Translations under genes and position numbers: made by a program
Part shown: positions 38,726 to 51,811 of the stretch, one piece after another
How the letters are laid out: each line of letters begins with the position of its first letter
Numbering within the stretch: position 1 is the first letter of the stretch
Assembly (NCBI RefSeq): GCF_008368715.1
Contig: NZ_SMRS01000005.1
Span: 62,001 to 126,000 of the forward strand
DNA: 64,000 bases
Origin: Nitrincola tapanii
GTDB lineage: Bacteria > Pseudomonadota > Gammaproteobacteria > Pseudomonadales > Balneatricaceae
Reading direction: 5' to 3'
The notes under the pieces: model-generated
The model's database searches: none
What the model saw: the letters and a program-made list of their open reading frames with translations, nothing else
What the model was told of the DNA's origin: nothing

Positions 38726-43058
<4,333 letters not shown>

Positions 43059-43091
43059 ATCACGAGCCGAGATCACAGCGTGAGATAGAAT

Positions 43092-43114
43092 AAGGGGGGC
43101 ATCGCCCCCCTTTT
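43092..43114 (+). terminator. Strong intrinsic terminator after eno
   Basis: AAGGGGGGC (43092-43100) and GCCCCCCTT (43104-43112) pair perfectly around ATC, and T continues to 43114. It ends immediately before a GTG (43115) that could be mistaken for the ftsB start. Confidence 0.9.
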
Positions 43115-43147
43115 GTGTCCCAGACAGCAACTAGGGTAGGGTGCTCA

Positions 43148-43447
43148 GTGTTTCGTTGGTTTTTAATTTTCTTGCTGCTGATGCTGACCGGATTGCAGTA
43201 TCGACTTTGGTTAGGTACACCTAACCTGCGTCAAGTTTGGCAGCTGGAAGAGGATATTCAGCGGCAAAGACGTGAGAACCAACAGCTCGCTGAGCGTAAT
43301 CAGCGTCTGGAGGCTGAAGTGGCAGATCTCAAACAAGGCTTGCGAGCCATTGAAGAGCGTGCACGCAGTGAGATGGGCCTTATCCGAGAGGGCGAGGTCT
43401 TCTTCCAATTGATCGAACCTCGCCCACAAGAGCGCAAACCAAAATGA
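43148..43447 (+). CDS. ftsB: Cell division protein FtsB
   Basis: The 99-residue single-pass membrane protein has TM at about 4-20 (FRWFLIFLLLMLTGLQYRLW), a periplasmic leucine-zipper coiled coil (about 30-75; QLEEDIQRQRREN) and the conserved ERARSEMGLIREGEVFFQLI. FtsB forms the FtsQLB complex that activates septal FtsWI. The frame reaches GTG 43115, which touches the eno terminator; GTG 43148 lies directly before the TM and follows AGGGTAGGG, so it is preferred. It overlaps truD by ATGA; ispD and ispF are not in between. Confidence 0.92.
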   Translation: MFRWFLIFLLLMLTGLQYRLWLGTPNLRQVWQLEEDIQRQRRENQQLAERNQRLEAEVADLKQGLRAIEERARSEMGLIREGEVFFQLIEPRPQERKPK

Positions 43448-44508
43448 CCTTAGTTGCCCAACTTCAGGCACGGCCTGAAGCCTATCTATATGGTGAACCT
43501 CAAGCTGAGGCACTGATCCGTCATCAACCTGAAGATTTTCGTGTCGACGAGATTTTGGGGTTTGAGCCGGAGGGTGAAGGCGAACATCTGTTTTTGCAGA
43601 TTGAAAAAATCGGTGAAAATACCGACTGGGTCGCACGCCAGCTGGCGAAATTTATGGGCGCTAATCCACGAGAAATAGGCTATGCCGGTAAAAAAGATCG
43701 ACATGCTATTACCACTCAGTGGTTTAGCGTCAAACATCCGATTAAAGCGCCTAACCCCAGTTGGGGGTTGTTTAACAGCCCAACCATTCGAGTTCTGCAA
43801 CAGGTACGCCATAGTCGTAAATTAAAACTCGGTAGCCTGCAGGGAAATCGTTTTAGTATTCGCTTGCGTGAGGTCACTCACCCACAAGAGGTGTTGCAGC
43901 GCTGTGCCTTGCTGGAACAGGGTGTGCCTAATTATTTTGGTGAGCAGCGTTTCGGTCATCAGTTGGGTAACCTCATTAAAGGCGAAGCGATGTTGGCAGG
44001 GCAGCTGAAAGAGCGCCAAAGCCATAAGCGAGGGTTATACATTTCGGCACTCCGTTCTGCGTTGTTTAATCAAGTGGTGTCCGAACGAATACAGCAAGGT
44101 CGTTGGTCGCAGGTGCAATTCGGGGATGTACTGATGCTCAACGGCAGTCAAAGCTGCTTTTTGGCCACAGACGATCTGCTAGAGCTGGAGCAACGTTTGT
44201 ATCAGCAGGATGTTCATCTTACGGCGCCGATGTGGGGAGTCGGCCCTTTGATGACTCAGGCCGAGGTGGCTGAACAGGAAGCACGTTTAGCACAGGATTG
44301 GTCTGTGTGGACGCAGGGTTTGGAAGGCTTAGGTCTTAAGCAAGAGCGTCGTGCTATGCGCTTAGTGCCTCAGGCTCTGCAGGTGGAAAGGATCGGAGAG
44401 CAGGATCTGTTGCTGTCCTTTACCTTGACCTCCGGTGCGTTTGCCACCAGTGTGTTACGTGAGTGTGTTAAGGTCAGAAATGAGCGTAGCAGCCTAGATC
44501 ACGAATAA
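43444..44508 (+). CDS. truD: tRNA pseudouridine(13) synthase
   Basis: The 354-residue enzyme modifies U13 of tRNA-Glu. NTDWVARQLAKFMGANPREIGYAGKKDRHAITTQWFS is the family core, with catalytic Asp85 in KKDRHA. GVPNYFGEQRFGHQLGNLIKGE and LRSALFNQVVSERI belong to the TruD insertion domain. It overlaps ftsB by ATGA. A 138-bp structured stretch separates it from surE. Confidence 0.96.
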   Translation: MTLVAQLQARPEAYLYGEPQAEALIRHQPEDFRVDEILGFEPEGEGEHLFLQIEKIGENTDWVARQLAKFMGANPREIGYAGKKDRHAITTQWFSVKHPIKAPNPSWGLFNSPTIRVLQQVRHSRKLKLGSLQGNRFSIRLREVTHPQEVLQRCALLEQGVPNYFGEQRFGHQLGNLIKGEAMLAGQLKERQSHKRGLYISALRSALFNQVVSERIQQGRWSQVQFGDVLMLNGSQSCFLATDDLLELEQRLYQQDVHLTAPMWGVGPLMTQAEVAEQEARLAQDWSVWTQGLEGLGLKQERRAMRLVPQALQVERIGEQDLLLSFTLTSGAFATSVLRECVKVRNERSSLDHE

Positions 44509-44515
44509 TAAAGAG

Positions 44516-44560
44516 TCTTGGCGCTAGGTACGAAGAGGATTCGATACTCAGCTTCCAAGA
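44516..44560 (+). repeat. Three-tier imperfect hairpin after truD
   Basis: TCTTGG (44516-44521) pairs with CCAAGA (44555-44560), GCT (44523-44525) with AGC (44550-44552), and CGAA (44531-44534) with TTCG (44540-44543). It lies directly behind the truD stop codon with no T-run after it. It could stabilise the truD 3' end or form part of a leader. Confidence 0.5.
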
Positions 44561-44581
44561 GACAGAAAGCAGTAATAAAAA

Positions 44582-44629
44582 AGCGTTTAATCATCAAGGC
44601 GTTATTTAGGGCGCAATGATTAAAGCGCT
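44582..44629 (+). repeat. Long inverted repeat upstream of surE
   Basis: AGCGTTTAATCAT (44582-44594) pairs with ATGATTAAAGCGCT (44616-44629), including a perfect 9-bp core and one bulged C; inner GCG (44599-44601) pairs with CGC (44612-44614). It is followed by ATTTTAAGAG, which is next to the surE ribosome-binding site. It may be a terminator for truD or a surE leader element. Confidence 0.6.
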
Positions 44630-44646
44630 ATTTTAAGAGAGTGCAG

Positions 44647-45402
44647 ATGAAAATTCTCATTTCCAACGATGATGGTGTCTATGCACCGGGATTGGCGACA
44701 TTGGCGGCAGCCCTGGCTCAGGATGCGGAAGTCTGTGTAGTCGCGCCGGATCGGAATCGCAGTGGCGCCAGTAATTCTTTGACACTGGATCGACCTCTTG
44801 AAGTCTATCGTCATTCCAGTGGTTTTTTCAGTATCAATGGAACCCCTACGGATTGTGTGCATCTTGGGCGTTCGGGTTTGTTCCTGGAGGGCTTTGTACC
44901 TGATCTTGTGGTGTCTGGGATCAATGCAGGTGCCAATTTGGGGGATGATGTACTCTATTCTGGTACTGTAGCGGCCGCGATGGAGGGGCGTACCTGTCGA
45001 TTGCCACCGATTGCGGTCTCCAGTCATAGTTTTCATCCGCAACATTACGCCGCTGCCGCTGAAGTAGTACGTGAACTGGTGAAGCACTTAGAGAGTCTGG
45101 TGTTGGCCCCCCGTACGGTGTTGAATGTGAATGTGCCCGACCTGCCTTTACAGCAGTTAAAAGGAATGCATGTGACGCGTTTGGGGCATAGATTACAGGC
45201 CGATCTTCCGGTCGCGGCGGAAGATCCACGCGGGCGTTTACGTTATTGGATTGCCGGTGCCGGTGAAGCGGCAGATAAAGAGCCAGGCACTGATTTTTAT
45301 GCGGTGGAGCAGGGGTATGTATCGATTACACCTTTGCAGATTGATATGACGCACTATTCAGGTATGGATAATCTGGCGAGTTGGCTAGAGGGTCTTGAGT
45401 GA
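44647..45402 (+). CDS. surE: 5'/3'-nucleotidase SurE
   Basis: The 251-residue metal-dependent phosphatase dephosphorylates nucleoside monophosphates and contributes to stationary-phase survival. The ligand motif NDDG is at residues 7-10, with [26 protein letters not shown] and [26 protein letters not shown]. An in-frame GTG lies 6 nt earlier, but AAGAGAG spacing and the MKIL start favour ATG 44647. Its stop overlaps the earliest possible pcm start. Confidence 0.96.
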   Translation: MKILISNDDGVYAPGLATLAAALAQDAEVCVVAPDRNRSGASNSLTLDRPLEVYRHSSGFFSINGTPTDCVHLGRSGLFLEGFVPDLVVSGINAGANLGDDVLYSGTVAAAMEGRTCRLPPIAVSSHSFHPQHYAAAAEVVRELVKHLESLVLAPRTVLNVNVPDLPLQQLKGMHVTRLGHRLQADLPVAAEDPRGRLRYWIAGAGEAADKEPGTDFYAVEQGYVSITPLQIDMTHYSGMDNLASWLEGLE

Positions 45403-45428
45403 TAGATTTTGAGTTAGAAGGCATAGGG

Positions 45429-46064
45429 ATGACCTCTCGGCGCACGCGAGAGCGTTTGATTAGCCGCTTGCGTGAAAAAGGGATTCAGGATGAGCGTGTG
45501 TTGGATGTAATCTTGCGTACGCCCCGTCATCTGTTTTTAGATGAAGCCTTGGCGCATAGAGCCTACGAAGACACCGCCTTGCCGATAGGTTACAACCAAA
45601 CCATCTCTCAGCCTTATATAGTTGCGCGTATGACCGAAGTCCTCTTAGCAGCGGGTCCTTTACAACGCGTGCTGGAGGTAGGAACAGGATCAGGCTATCA
45701 GACAGCGATCCTGGCTCAGTTGGTTGAGCAGGTCTTTAGTGTTGAACGTATTCGTCCCCTACAGGAAAAAGCGCGCAAACGCTTGCAGCGCTTGAAGCTT
45801 TATAACGTCATGCTCAGACATACCGATGGTGGTATGGGCTGGCCCGATAAGGGCGAGTTTGACGGTATTCTTGTAACCGCCGCACCAGAAGAGATCCCCT
45901 CCGAACTTTTAGCTCAGCTCGCTGTGGGTGGACGTCTAGTGATTCCGGTAGGGGGGCAACATCAAAATTTACGCCTGGTGACACGTAAAGAGCAGGATCT
46001 TTATGAGACGCAAATTCTCGAAGGTGTCAAATTTGTCCCCTTGTTGGGCGGTACCGTTCGTTAA
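45429..46064 (+). CDS. pcm: Protein-L-isoaspartate O-methyltransferase
   Basis: This 211-residue SAM-dependent enzyme starts repair of isoaspartyl residues in aged proteins. [19 protein letters not shown] is the usual N terminus, and [19 protein letters not shown] and [18 protein letters not shown] (SAM motif I) are intact. The frame also allows GTG 45399 overlapping the surE stop; ATG 45429 follows AGAAGGCATAGGG and gives the family length, so it is chosen. surE-pcm-nlpD-rpoS is a conserved stress cluster. Confidence 0.95.
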   Translation: MTSRRTRERLISRLREKGIQDERVLDVILRTPRHLFLDEALAHRAYEDTALPIGYNQTISQPYIVARMTEVLLAAGPLQRVLEVGTGSGYQTAILAQLVEQVFSVERIRPLQEKARKRLQRLKLYNVMLRHTDGGMGWPDKGEFDGILVTAAPEEIPSELLAQLAVGGRLVIPVGGQHQNLRLVTRKEQDLYETQILEGVKFVPLLGGTVR

Positions 46065-46084
46065 GTTGATATAAGGAACAGAGC

Positions 46085-47002
46085 ATGCAGAGATCAGCCT
46101 GGCAGTATTGCAAGCTGGCGGCGAAAGGGATGTTAATGGGAGCGGCCGATGCTGTACCGGGGGTATCCGGTGGCACAGTAGCTTTTATGACCGGGATCTA
46201 CGAAGAGCTGATCCATAGCATCAAGCAGTTTAACCTTCAGGCATTACGTCTGTTGTTTCAACAGGGCCCTGTCGCTGCTTGGCAACATGTGAATGGTAGT
46301 TTCTTGTTCACGCTGTTGGCCGGAATCTTGTTTAGCTTGCTGACTTTGGCACGTGTGGTGCTGTATCTGTTGGCTGAGCATCCGATTTTGATCTGGTCCT
46401 TTTTCTTTGGATTGATCCTTGCCTCCACTTGGAGTGTGGTACGCCATATTCCTAAGTTCAACTGGAATCTAGGTGCCGTCTTTCTTCTTGGCTGTGTGTT
46501 AGCTTACCAGGTGACTTCGCTCACTCCTGCCGTGGTGGAGCCGCAGCCGCTGATGATCTTTGTGTCCGGTATGATCGCCATCTGCGCCATGATATTACCT
46601 GGCATTTCAGGTAGTTTTATTTTGCTGTTACTGGGCATGTATACACCGGTGCTGATGGCTTTAAAGGGCTTAGAGTTGGATTTTATTGCCTTGTTTGTAC
46701 TGGGCTGTATGATCGGGATTATCAGCTTTTCGCGCCTGTTGAGTTGGGCATTTAAGCACTATCATGCCGTGACTCTGGCCTTGCTCGGTGGTTTTATGCT
46801 GGGGTCACTCAATAAGGTTTGGCCTTGGAAGTATACACTGTCTTATAGCATTAACCGTCATGGGGAAGAGGTACCCTTGGTGCAGAAAAATATACTGCCC
46901 GAGAGCTTTCTGGAGTTAACGGGACAGGAGCCTTACACCCTGGCCGCTATAGGGTTGATGAGTGTGGGATTGGTTTTGGTTTGGGTATTTGACAGGCGCT
47001 AA
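46085..47002 (+). CDS. DUF368 membrane protein (PopT-type polyprenyl-phosphate transporter candidate)
   Basis: The 305-residue protein has about eight to nine hydrophobic segments and the DUF368 signature GMLMGAADAVPGVSGGTVAFMTGIYEEL at residues 15-42, repeated in weaker form as MILPGISGSFILLLLGMY near 165-185, an inverted-repeat pattern. DUF368 proteins (PopT) have recently been shown to recycle undecaprenyl phosphate across the inner membrane. It lies between pcm and nlpD, where related genomes often have another membrane protein or nothing. AAGGA precedes the ATG. Substrate is inferred from the family. Confidence 0.85.
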   Translation: MQRSAWQYCKLAAKGMLMGAADAVPGVSGGTVAFMTGIYEELIHSIKQFNLQALRLLFQQGPVAAWQHVNGSFLFTLLAGILFSLLTLARVVLYLLAEHPILIWSFFFGLILASTWSVVRHIPKFNWNLGAVFLLGCVLAYQVTSLTPAVVEPQPLMIFVSGMIAICAMILPGISGSFILLLLGMYTPVLMALKGLELDFIALFVLGCMIGIISFSRLLSWAFKHYHAVTLALLGGFMLGSLNKVWPWKYTLSYSINRHGEEVPLVQKNILPESFLELTGQEPYTLAAIGLMSVGLVLVWVFDRR

Positions 47003-47019
47003 AGATCACGGGAGTCAGG

Positions 47020-47886
47020 GTGAGCAGAGTTGGACTTGCAGGTCTGGTGTTGGCAATGCTGCTATGGCTGCAAGGCTGTGGTTCAGGCTTTGCCCCCGTC
47101 ACCGATCAGTCTTTAGGGGCGCGTTCAGGTAGTTCAGTGACGAGTCTTGCGAGTCCGTCAGCGACGACGAATCGCCCTACACCCTTGCCTAATCCTGGCA
47201 CTTATCGTGTGGTACGTGGGGATACCCTTTACTCTATATCTTGGCGTTATGGTTTGGATTATCGCCAAGTGGCCATCTGGAACGGCATAGATCAGCGTTA
47301 CCAGATCTTAGCGGGTCAAACCCTACGCCTGACGCCCCCTGGCACGATCTCTACCAGTTCGGTTGCGATGACCTCTCAGGCGACCCAACAATCTACCTCT
47401 TCGGGCACTTCTCAGCCCACTTCGCAGTCCAACTCCCAAACGAATACTCAGACGAATACCCAGGCGCGCACAACGGCTCCAGCTACGGCTCCTCAGTCTG
47501 TGGCCCAGGTTGGAAATTTAACTTGGCGCTGGCCGGCACAGGGCCCCATTATTGGCCGATTCTCTGCACAAGCGGGCGGGAATAAGGGGATAGATATTGC
47601 GGGTAAAGAAGGTGATCCGATTTATGCGGCGGCACCGGGGCGTGTCGTATACGCAGGGAGTGGTTTGTTAGGTTATGGTAACCTAGTGATTATTAACCAC
47701 AATCAGCAGTTTCTAAGTGCCTATGCACATAACAGTCGCATACTCGTCAGCGAAAATGATATGGTTAAGAGCGGTGATAAGATTGCTGAGATGGGGCAAA
47801 CGGGAGCGGATCGAGTGCAGTTGCATTTTGAAATCCGTCGCGATGGTAAACCCGTAGACCCTATGCTCTATTTACCCAAACGATAA
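47020..47886 (+). CDS. nlpD: NlpD-type lipoprotein, amidase activator (LysM plus degenerate LytM)
   Basis: The 288-residue lipoprotein has lipobox LQGC (near Cys20), a LysM domain (about 62-106; YRVVRGDTLYSISWRYG), a Ser/Thr/Gln-rich linker with TQTNTQTNTQ repeats (about 115-155) and a C-terminal LytM domain. The zinc-site His is replaced in GNKGIDIAG, so the domain is non-catalytic, as in E. coli NlpD, which activates AmiC during daughter-cell separation. Start GTG after GGGAG. The main rpoS promoter usually lies inside this gene. Confidence 0.93.
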   Translation: MSRVGLAGLVLAMLLWLQGCGSGFAPVTDQSLGARSGSSVTSLASPSATTNRPTPLPNPGTYRVVRGDTLYSISWRYGLDYRQVAIWNGIDQRYQILAGQTLRLTPPGTISTSSVAMTSQATQQSTSSGTSQPTSQSNSQTNTQTNTQARTTAPATAPQSVAQVGNLTWRWPAQGPIIGRFSAQAGGNKGIDIAGKEGDPIYAAAPGRVVYAGSGLLGYGNLVIINHNQQFLSAYAHNSRILVSENDMVKSGDKIAEMGQTGADRVQLHFEIRRDGKPVDPMLYLPKR

Positions 47887-47928
47887 CAAGAAAGGCGTCG
47901 GCATGACCGGCGTAACAGGGGTGATCAG

Positions 47929-48945
47929 ATGGTTTCTATAGACACGAATGATATGGATAAACTGGATGATGATTTTGCCATGGAGGTCGACAATGATAGT
48001 GATCTCTATGATGAACAGGATGAGTTGTCTGAAACTGACGATGACTCCGAAGAGTTCCTTGACAGTGCCCGAGGACGCGGAACGCCCACGCATAAGGATC
48101 TGATGAATGCTAAGAGCCTGGATGCGACGCAGCTGTATCTGAATGAAATCGGCTTCTCACCTTTACTGAGCGCAGAAGAAGAGGTGTATTTCTCACGTCT
48201 GGCTCTGAAGGGTGATGATGCTGCGCGTAAGCGTATGATCGAGAGTAATCTGCGCTTAGTGGTCAAGATTGCCCGTCGTTACATTAATCGTGGACTCACT
48301 CTTTTAGATTTGATTGAAGAGGGCAATCTGGGTCTGATACGCGCTGTTGAAAAATTTGACCCAGAGCGTGGATTTCGTTTCTCGACCTATGCGACCTGGT
48401 GGATTCGTCAAACGATCGAACGCGCCATTATGAATCAAACACGGACGATACGTTTACCGATTCATGTGGTGAAAGAGCTCAATCTTTATTTGCGAGCATC
48501 GCGCCAATTGGCACAAACGCTGGATCATGAGCCGACCGCTGAAGAGATTGCGCAGTTGGTCGATAAGCCAGTGGAAAGTGTCGAGCGTATGCTGGGGTTG
48601 AACGAGCGGGTAACCTCCGTCGACGTTCCAGCTGGAAACGGAAATGACAAGCCCTTGCTGGAAACCATTGCTGATAATGAGGCTTCAGACCCAGAAAATC
48701 TTCTGCAAAGTACAAACATCACCGGCAATCTCAATCGCTGGTTGGATATGTTGCCAGAGAAGCATGCGGAAGTGTTGTCGCGCCGCTTTGGTTTGCGTGG
48801 GTTTGAGATGAGTACTCTGGAAGAGGTCGGTAACGAGATAGGTTTGACGCGCGAAAGAGTGCGCCAGATTCAAGTAGAGGGCTTGCGTAAACTGCGTGAA
48901 ATCGTAGAAAAGAATGGTCTGACCGGCGAGGATCTGCTGCAGTAA
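47929..48945 (+). CDS. rpoS: RNA polymerase sigma factor RpoS
   Basis: The 338-residue group 2 sigma factor of stationary phase and general stress has an acidic N terminus (about 1-45), region 1.2 ([22 protein letters not shown]), region 2 ([37 protein letters not shown]), region 3 and region 4 with helix-turn-helix [20 protein letters not shown]. Position after nlpD confirms RpoS rather than RpoD. It is convergent with mutS with a 30-bp gap. Confidence 0.97.
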   Translation: MVSIDTNDMDKLDDDFAMEVDNDSDLYDEQDELSETDDDSEEFLDSARGRGTPTHKDLMNAKSLDATQLYLNEIGFSPLLSAEEEVYFSRLALKGDDAARKRMIESNLRLVVKIARRYINRGLTLLDLIEEGNLGLIRAVEKFDPERGFRFSTYATWWIRQTIERAIMNQTRTIRLPIHVVKELNLYLRASRQLAQTLDHEPTAEEIAQLVDKPVESVERMLGLNERVTSVDVPAGNGNDKPLLETIADNEASDPENLLQSTNITGNLNRWLDMLPEKHAEVLSRRFGLRGFEMSTLEEVGNEIGLTRERVRQIQVEGLRKLREIVEKNGLTGEDLLQ

Positions 48946-48975
48946 GGCAGGCTGGATCCTCTTCAGTCTACATTC

Positions 48976-51588
48976 CTAGTTTTTTAATAAGTCCTTGAGT
49001 TCATAGATGAGTTCAAGGGCTTTTTTCGGTGTTAACTCATCCGGGTTCACTTCAGCAAGCGCATGTTTGAGTTTCGAGTGATCTGCTTCGATAAACAGAT
49101 CAGATTGGAGCGGTGTGAGGGTTGGTGAGTGGGGGGCAGATTCGAGCGTCACGGTGGCTGACTGTTTGGCCTGATTCTCCAGCTCGTATAAACGCTTCTG
49201 TGCTTGTTCAATCACTTCAGTAGGCACACCGGCCAAACGCGCGACTTGCAAACCATAACTTTGGCTGGCTGGTCCTTCACGCACTTCATGCATAAAAATG
49301 ATGTGATCTTGATGCTCTAGGGCCGTGAGGTGGACATTAAACACCCCTTCTAGGTTGTCGGGTAGGCTAGTTAATTCAAAGTAATGGGTGGCAAATAACA
49401 CAAAAGCTTGGACTCGCCGTGCTAGATGTTCCGCGCATGACCAGGCTAGGGATAAGCCATCAAAGGTGCTGGTGCCGCGCCCAACCTCATCCATGAGCAC
49501 TAGGCTTTGGGCCGTTGCGTTGTTCAGAATGTTAGCGGTTTCATGCATCTCCACCATAAAGGTTGAGCGGCCACCGGCTAAATCATCGGATGAACCCATA
49601 CGCGTAAAGATACGATCCACTAGACCGATGTGGGCGCTGCGGGCCGGCACGTAACTGCCAATTTGTGCCATCAGGGTGATTAAGGCTATTTGCCGCATAT
49701 AGGTGGATTTACCCCCCATGTTTGGGCCGGTAATAATCAGCATGCGTCGTGTTGAGTCGAGCTTGAGGTCGTTGGCAACAAAGGGTTGTTGCGTTACGCG
49801 CTCGACGACGGGATGGCGTCCCCCTTGAATCCAGATGCCAGGCTCTAGGCTGAGATGGGGAGCAACATAGTCGAGTGTTTCGGCTCTTTCCGCTAAAGTG
49901 TTCAGTAGATCTAATTCGGCTAGAGCAGCGGCACACATCTGCAATGGGCCTAGGTCTTCAGCTAAGCGCGTTAACAACTCTTCATACAGGAGTTTTTCGC
50001 GTGCTAAAGCACGACTTTTGGCGCTCAGGGCTTTATCTTCGAAAGCCTTGAGCTCGGGTGTTATATAACGCTCAGCGTTTTTTAACGTTTGGCGACGGAT
50101 ATAGTCAGCAGGTAACTCTTGAGTTTGGCTGCGGCTGAGTTCGATGTAATAACCATGCACACGATTATAGCCCACCTTCAGACTGGGAATTCCGCTACGC
50201 TCTTTTTCTCTTTGCTCTAATGCCAGCAGATACTCCCCTGCGTTTTCACTCAGGCCGCGCAGCTCATCGAGCTCAGCATCATAACCCGGACGAATCACGC
50301 CGCCTTCACGAATCACCACGGGGGGGGTGTCAAGAATGGCCTCCTCAAGTAACTGACATAATTCCGGAAATTCTGCGATCTCTTGGCTGAGTTGTTGAAT
50401 CCGATCGACTGTACAAGTTCTGAGAGCACTTTGCAGCTGTGGCAACGTTTGCAAAGCGGCGCGCAGGCGTTCTAAATCACGAGGGCGGGCGGAGCCGAGA
50501 GCGACCCGCGATAGAATACGCTCACAATCACCGGCCGGTTTGATTAAGGGAGCCAGTTGTATGTGCCGTCCATCCTCCAACAAACAGCGCACAGCCTCTT
50601 GGCGAAGTGTCAATCTTTCTAGGTCGCGCAAAGGTCGGTGTAGCCAGCGCTTAAGTAGACGGCTGCCCATGGGGGTTTGACAGTGATCGAGAATCTCCGC
50701 GAGAGTGTTTTCACGTCCGCCCTGTAGATTCAGATCTAACTCCAGGTTGCGCCGCGTGGCCGCATCAAGCAGCAGCGCTTCATCTTTTTGTTCAAGGCTG
50801 AGTCGGCGTAGATGCGGGAGCTGGTTGCGTTGCGTTTCGCGTGCATAGTGTAAAAGACAACCGGCGGCTGTGATGGCGGCCTCGAGATCTTGGCAACCAA
50901 AACCTATTAGATTTTTCACTTGAAAATGTTGGCAGAGGCTCTGCTGTGCTTGCGCAAAATCAAACAGCCAGGGGGCTTGTAGACGTAACCCTTTGCGCTT
51001 GCCTAAAAGCTGGCTGAGTGCTGAATCTTCAGAACAGAGAAGTTCAGCCGGTTGTAAGCGCTCCAACTCGGCTAAAAATGCTTCTTCAGAATCTAACTCT
51101 AAGACACTAAAACGACCGCTGCTGAGATCCATTTGCGCCAAACCTAGTGCTTGCCCTTGTTGATGCACGGCCACTAAAAGATTATCACGGCGCTCATCCA
51201 GAAAAGCTTCATCCGTTAAGGTGCCCGGTGTCACAATGCGCGCCACTTCACGTTCCATCGGCCCCTTGCTGGTTGCTGGATCCCCTACTTGTTCACAGAT
51301 GACCACGGATTCACCTTGGCGTACGAGGCGTGCAATATAGCCTTCAGCTGCGTGAAAGGGGACACCTGCCATCGGAATCGGATCCCCCGCAGATTTGCCA
51401 CGTGCGGTGAGTGAAATGTCGAGAAGGCGCGAGGCTTTACGGGCATCTTCGTAAAAGAGCTCGTAAAAATCCCCCATTCGATAGAACACTAGCTGATGAG
51501 GATGCTGTGCTTTGATGCGTAAATACTGTTGCATCATCGGGGTATGGGAAGCAAAGCTATCCTGGGTTTCGACTGGCTTGACCATCAT
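48976..51588 (-). CDS. mutS: DNA mismatch repair protein MutS
   Basis: The 870-residue ATPase detects mismatches. The FYE mismatch-binding motif is at residues 41-43 (GDFYELF), Walker [10 protein letters not shown] is near 619-627, followed by [17 protein letters not shown] (Walker B and signature) and a C-terminal tetramer helix. Two adjacent ATGs start the frame (MMVK) without a clear Shine-Dalgarno. It is convergent with rpoS and divergent from the diguanylate cyclase gene. Confidence 0.98.
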   Translation of the reverse strand: MMVKPVETQDSFASHTPMMQQYLRIKAQHPHQLVFYRMGDFYELFYEDARKASRLLDISLTARGKSAGDPIPMAGVPFHAAEGYIARLVRQGESVVICEQVGDPATSKGPMEREVARIVTPGTLTDEAFLDERRDNLLVAVHQQGQALGLAQMDLSSGRFSVLELDSEEAFLAELERLQPAELLCSEDSALSQLLGKRKGLRLQAPWLFDFAQAQQSLCQHFQVKNLIGFGCQDLEAAITAAGCLLHYARETQRNQLPHLRRLSLEQKDEALLLDAATRRNLELDLNLQGGRENTLAEILDHCQTPMGSRLLKRWLHRPLRDLERLTLRQEAVRCLLEDGRHIQLAPLIKPAGDCERILSRVALGSARPRDLERLRAALQTLPQLQSALRTCTVDRIQQLSQEIAEFPELCQLLEEAILDTPPVVIREGGVIRPGYDAELDELRGLSENAGEYLLALEQREKERSGIPSLKVGYNRVHGYYIELSRSQTQELPADYIRRQTLKNAERYITPELKAFEDKALSAKSRALAREKLLYEELLTRLAEDLGPLQMCAAALAELDLLNTLAERAETLDYVAPHLSLEPGIWIQGGRHPVVERVTQQPFVANDLKLDSTRRMLIITGPNMGGKSTYMRQIALITLMAQIGSYVPARSAHIGLVDRIFTRMGSSDDLAGGRSTFMVEMHETANILNNATAQSLVLMDEVGRGTSTFDGLSLAWSCAEHLARRVQAFVLFATHYFELTSLPDNLEGVFNVHLTALEHQDHIIFMHEVREGPASQSYGLQVARLAGVPTEVIEQAQKRLYELENQAKQSATVTLESAPHSPTLTPLQSDLFIEADHSKLKHALAEVNPDELTPKKALELIYELKDLLKN

Positions 51589-51703
51589 GATTCACAAAAT
51601 AAGAAGTAACAGCAAAAAGGACGAAAAGAATAACAAACCCGCTTTTTTAAAAATAGATAAGAGATGAAAGGGTAAAAATGGGATGTGCAGACAGTGCATC
51701 AAA

Positions 51704-51723
51704 AGGGCTAGTCCTTTGGCCCT
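51704..51723. repeat. Hairpin in the mutS/diguanylate cyclase intergenic region
   Basis: AGGGC (51704-51708) pairs with GCCCT (51719-51723); an overlapping alternative is AAAGG (51702-51706) with CCTTT (51713-51717). The two stems exclude each other. The rest of 51589-51811 is A-rich with no clear promoter. Confidence 0.35.
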
Positions 51724-51811
51724 ATTGTTTAATTCTGACAAAGGTTGGAATCTAGTCAAAGATTTTCAACTCAACCCCTTGGTTGGTGCGCACTAGGATA
51801 GACAGTCAAAG

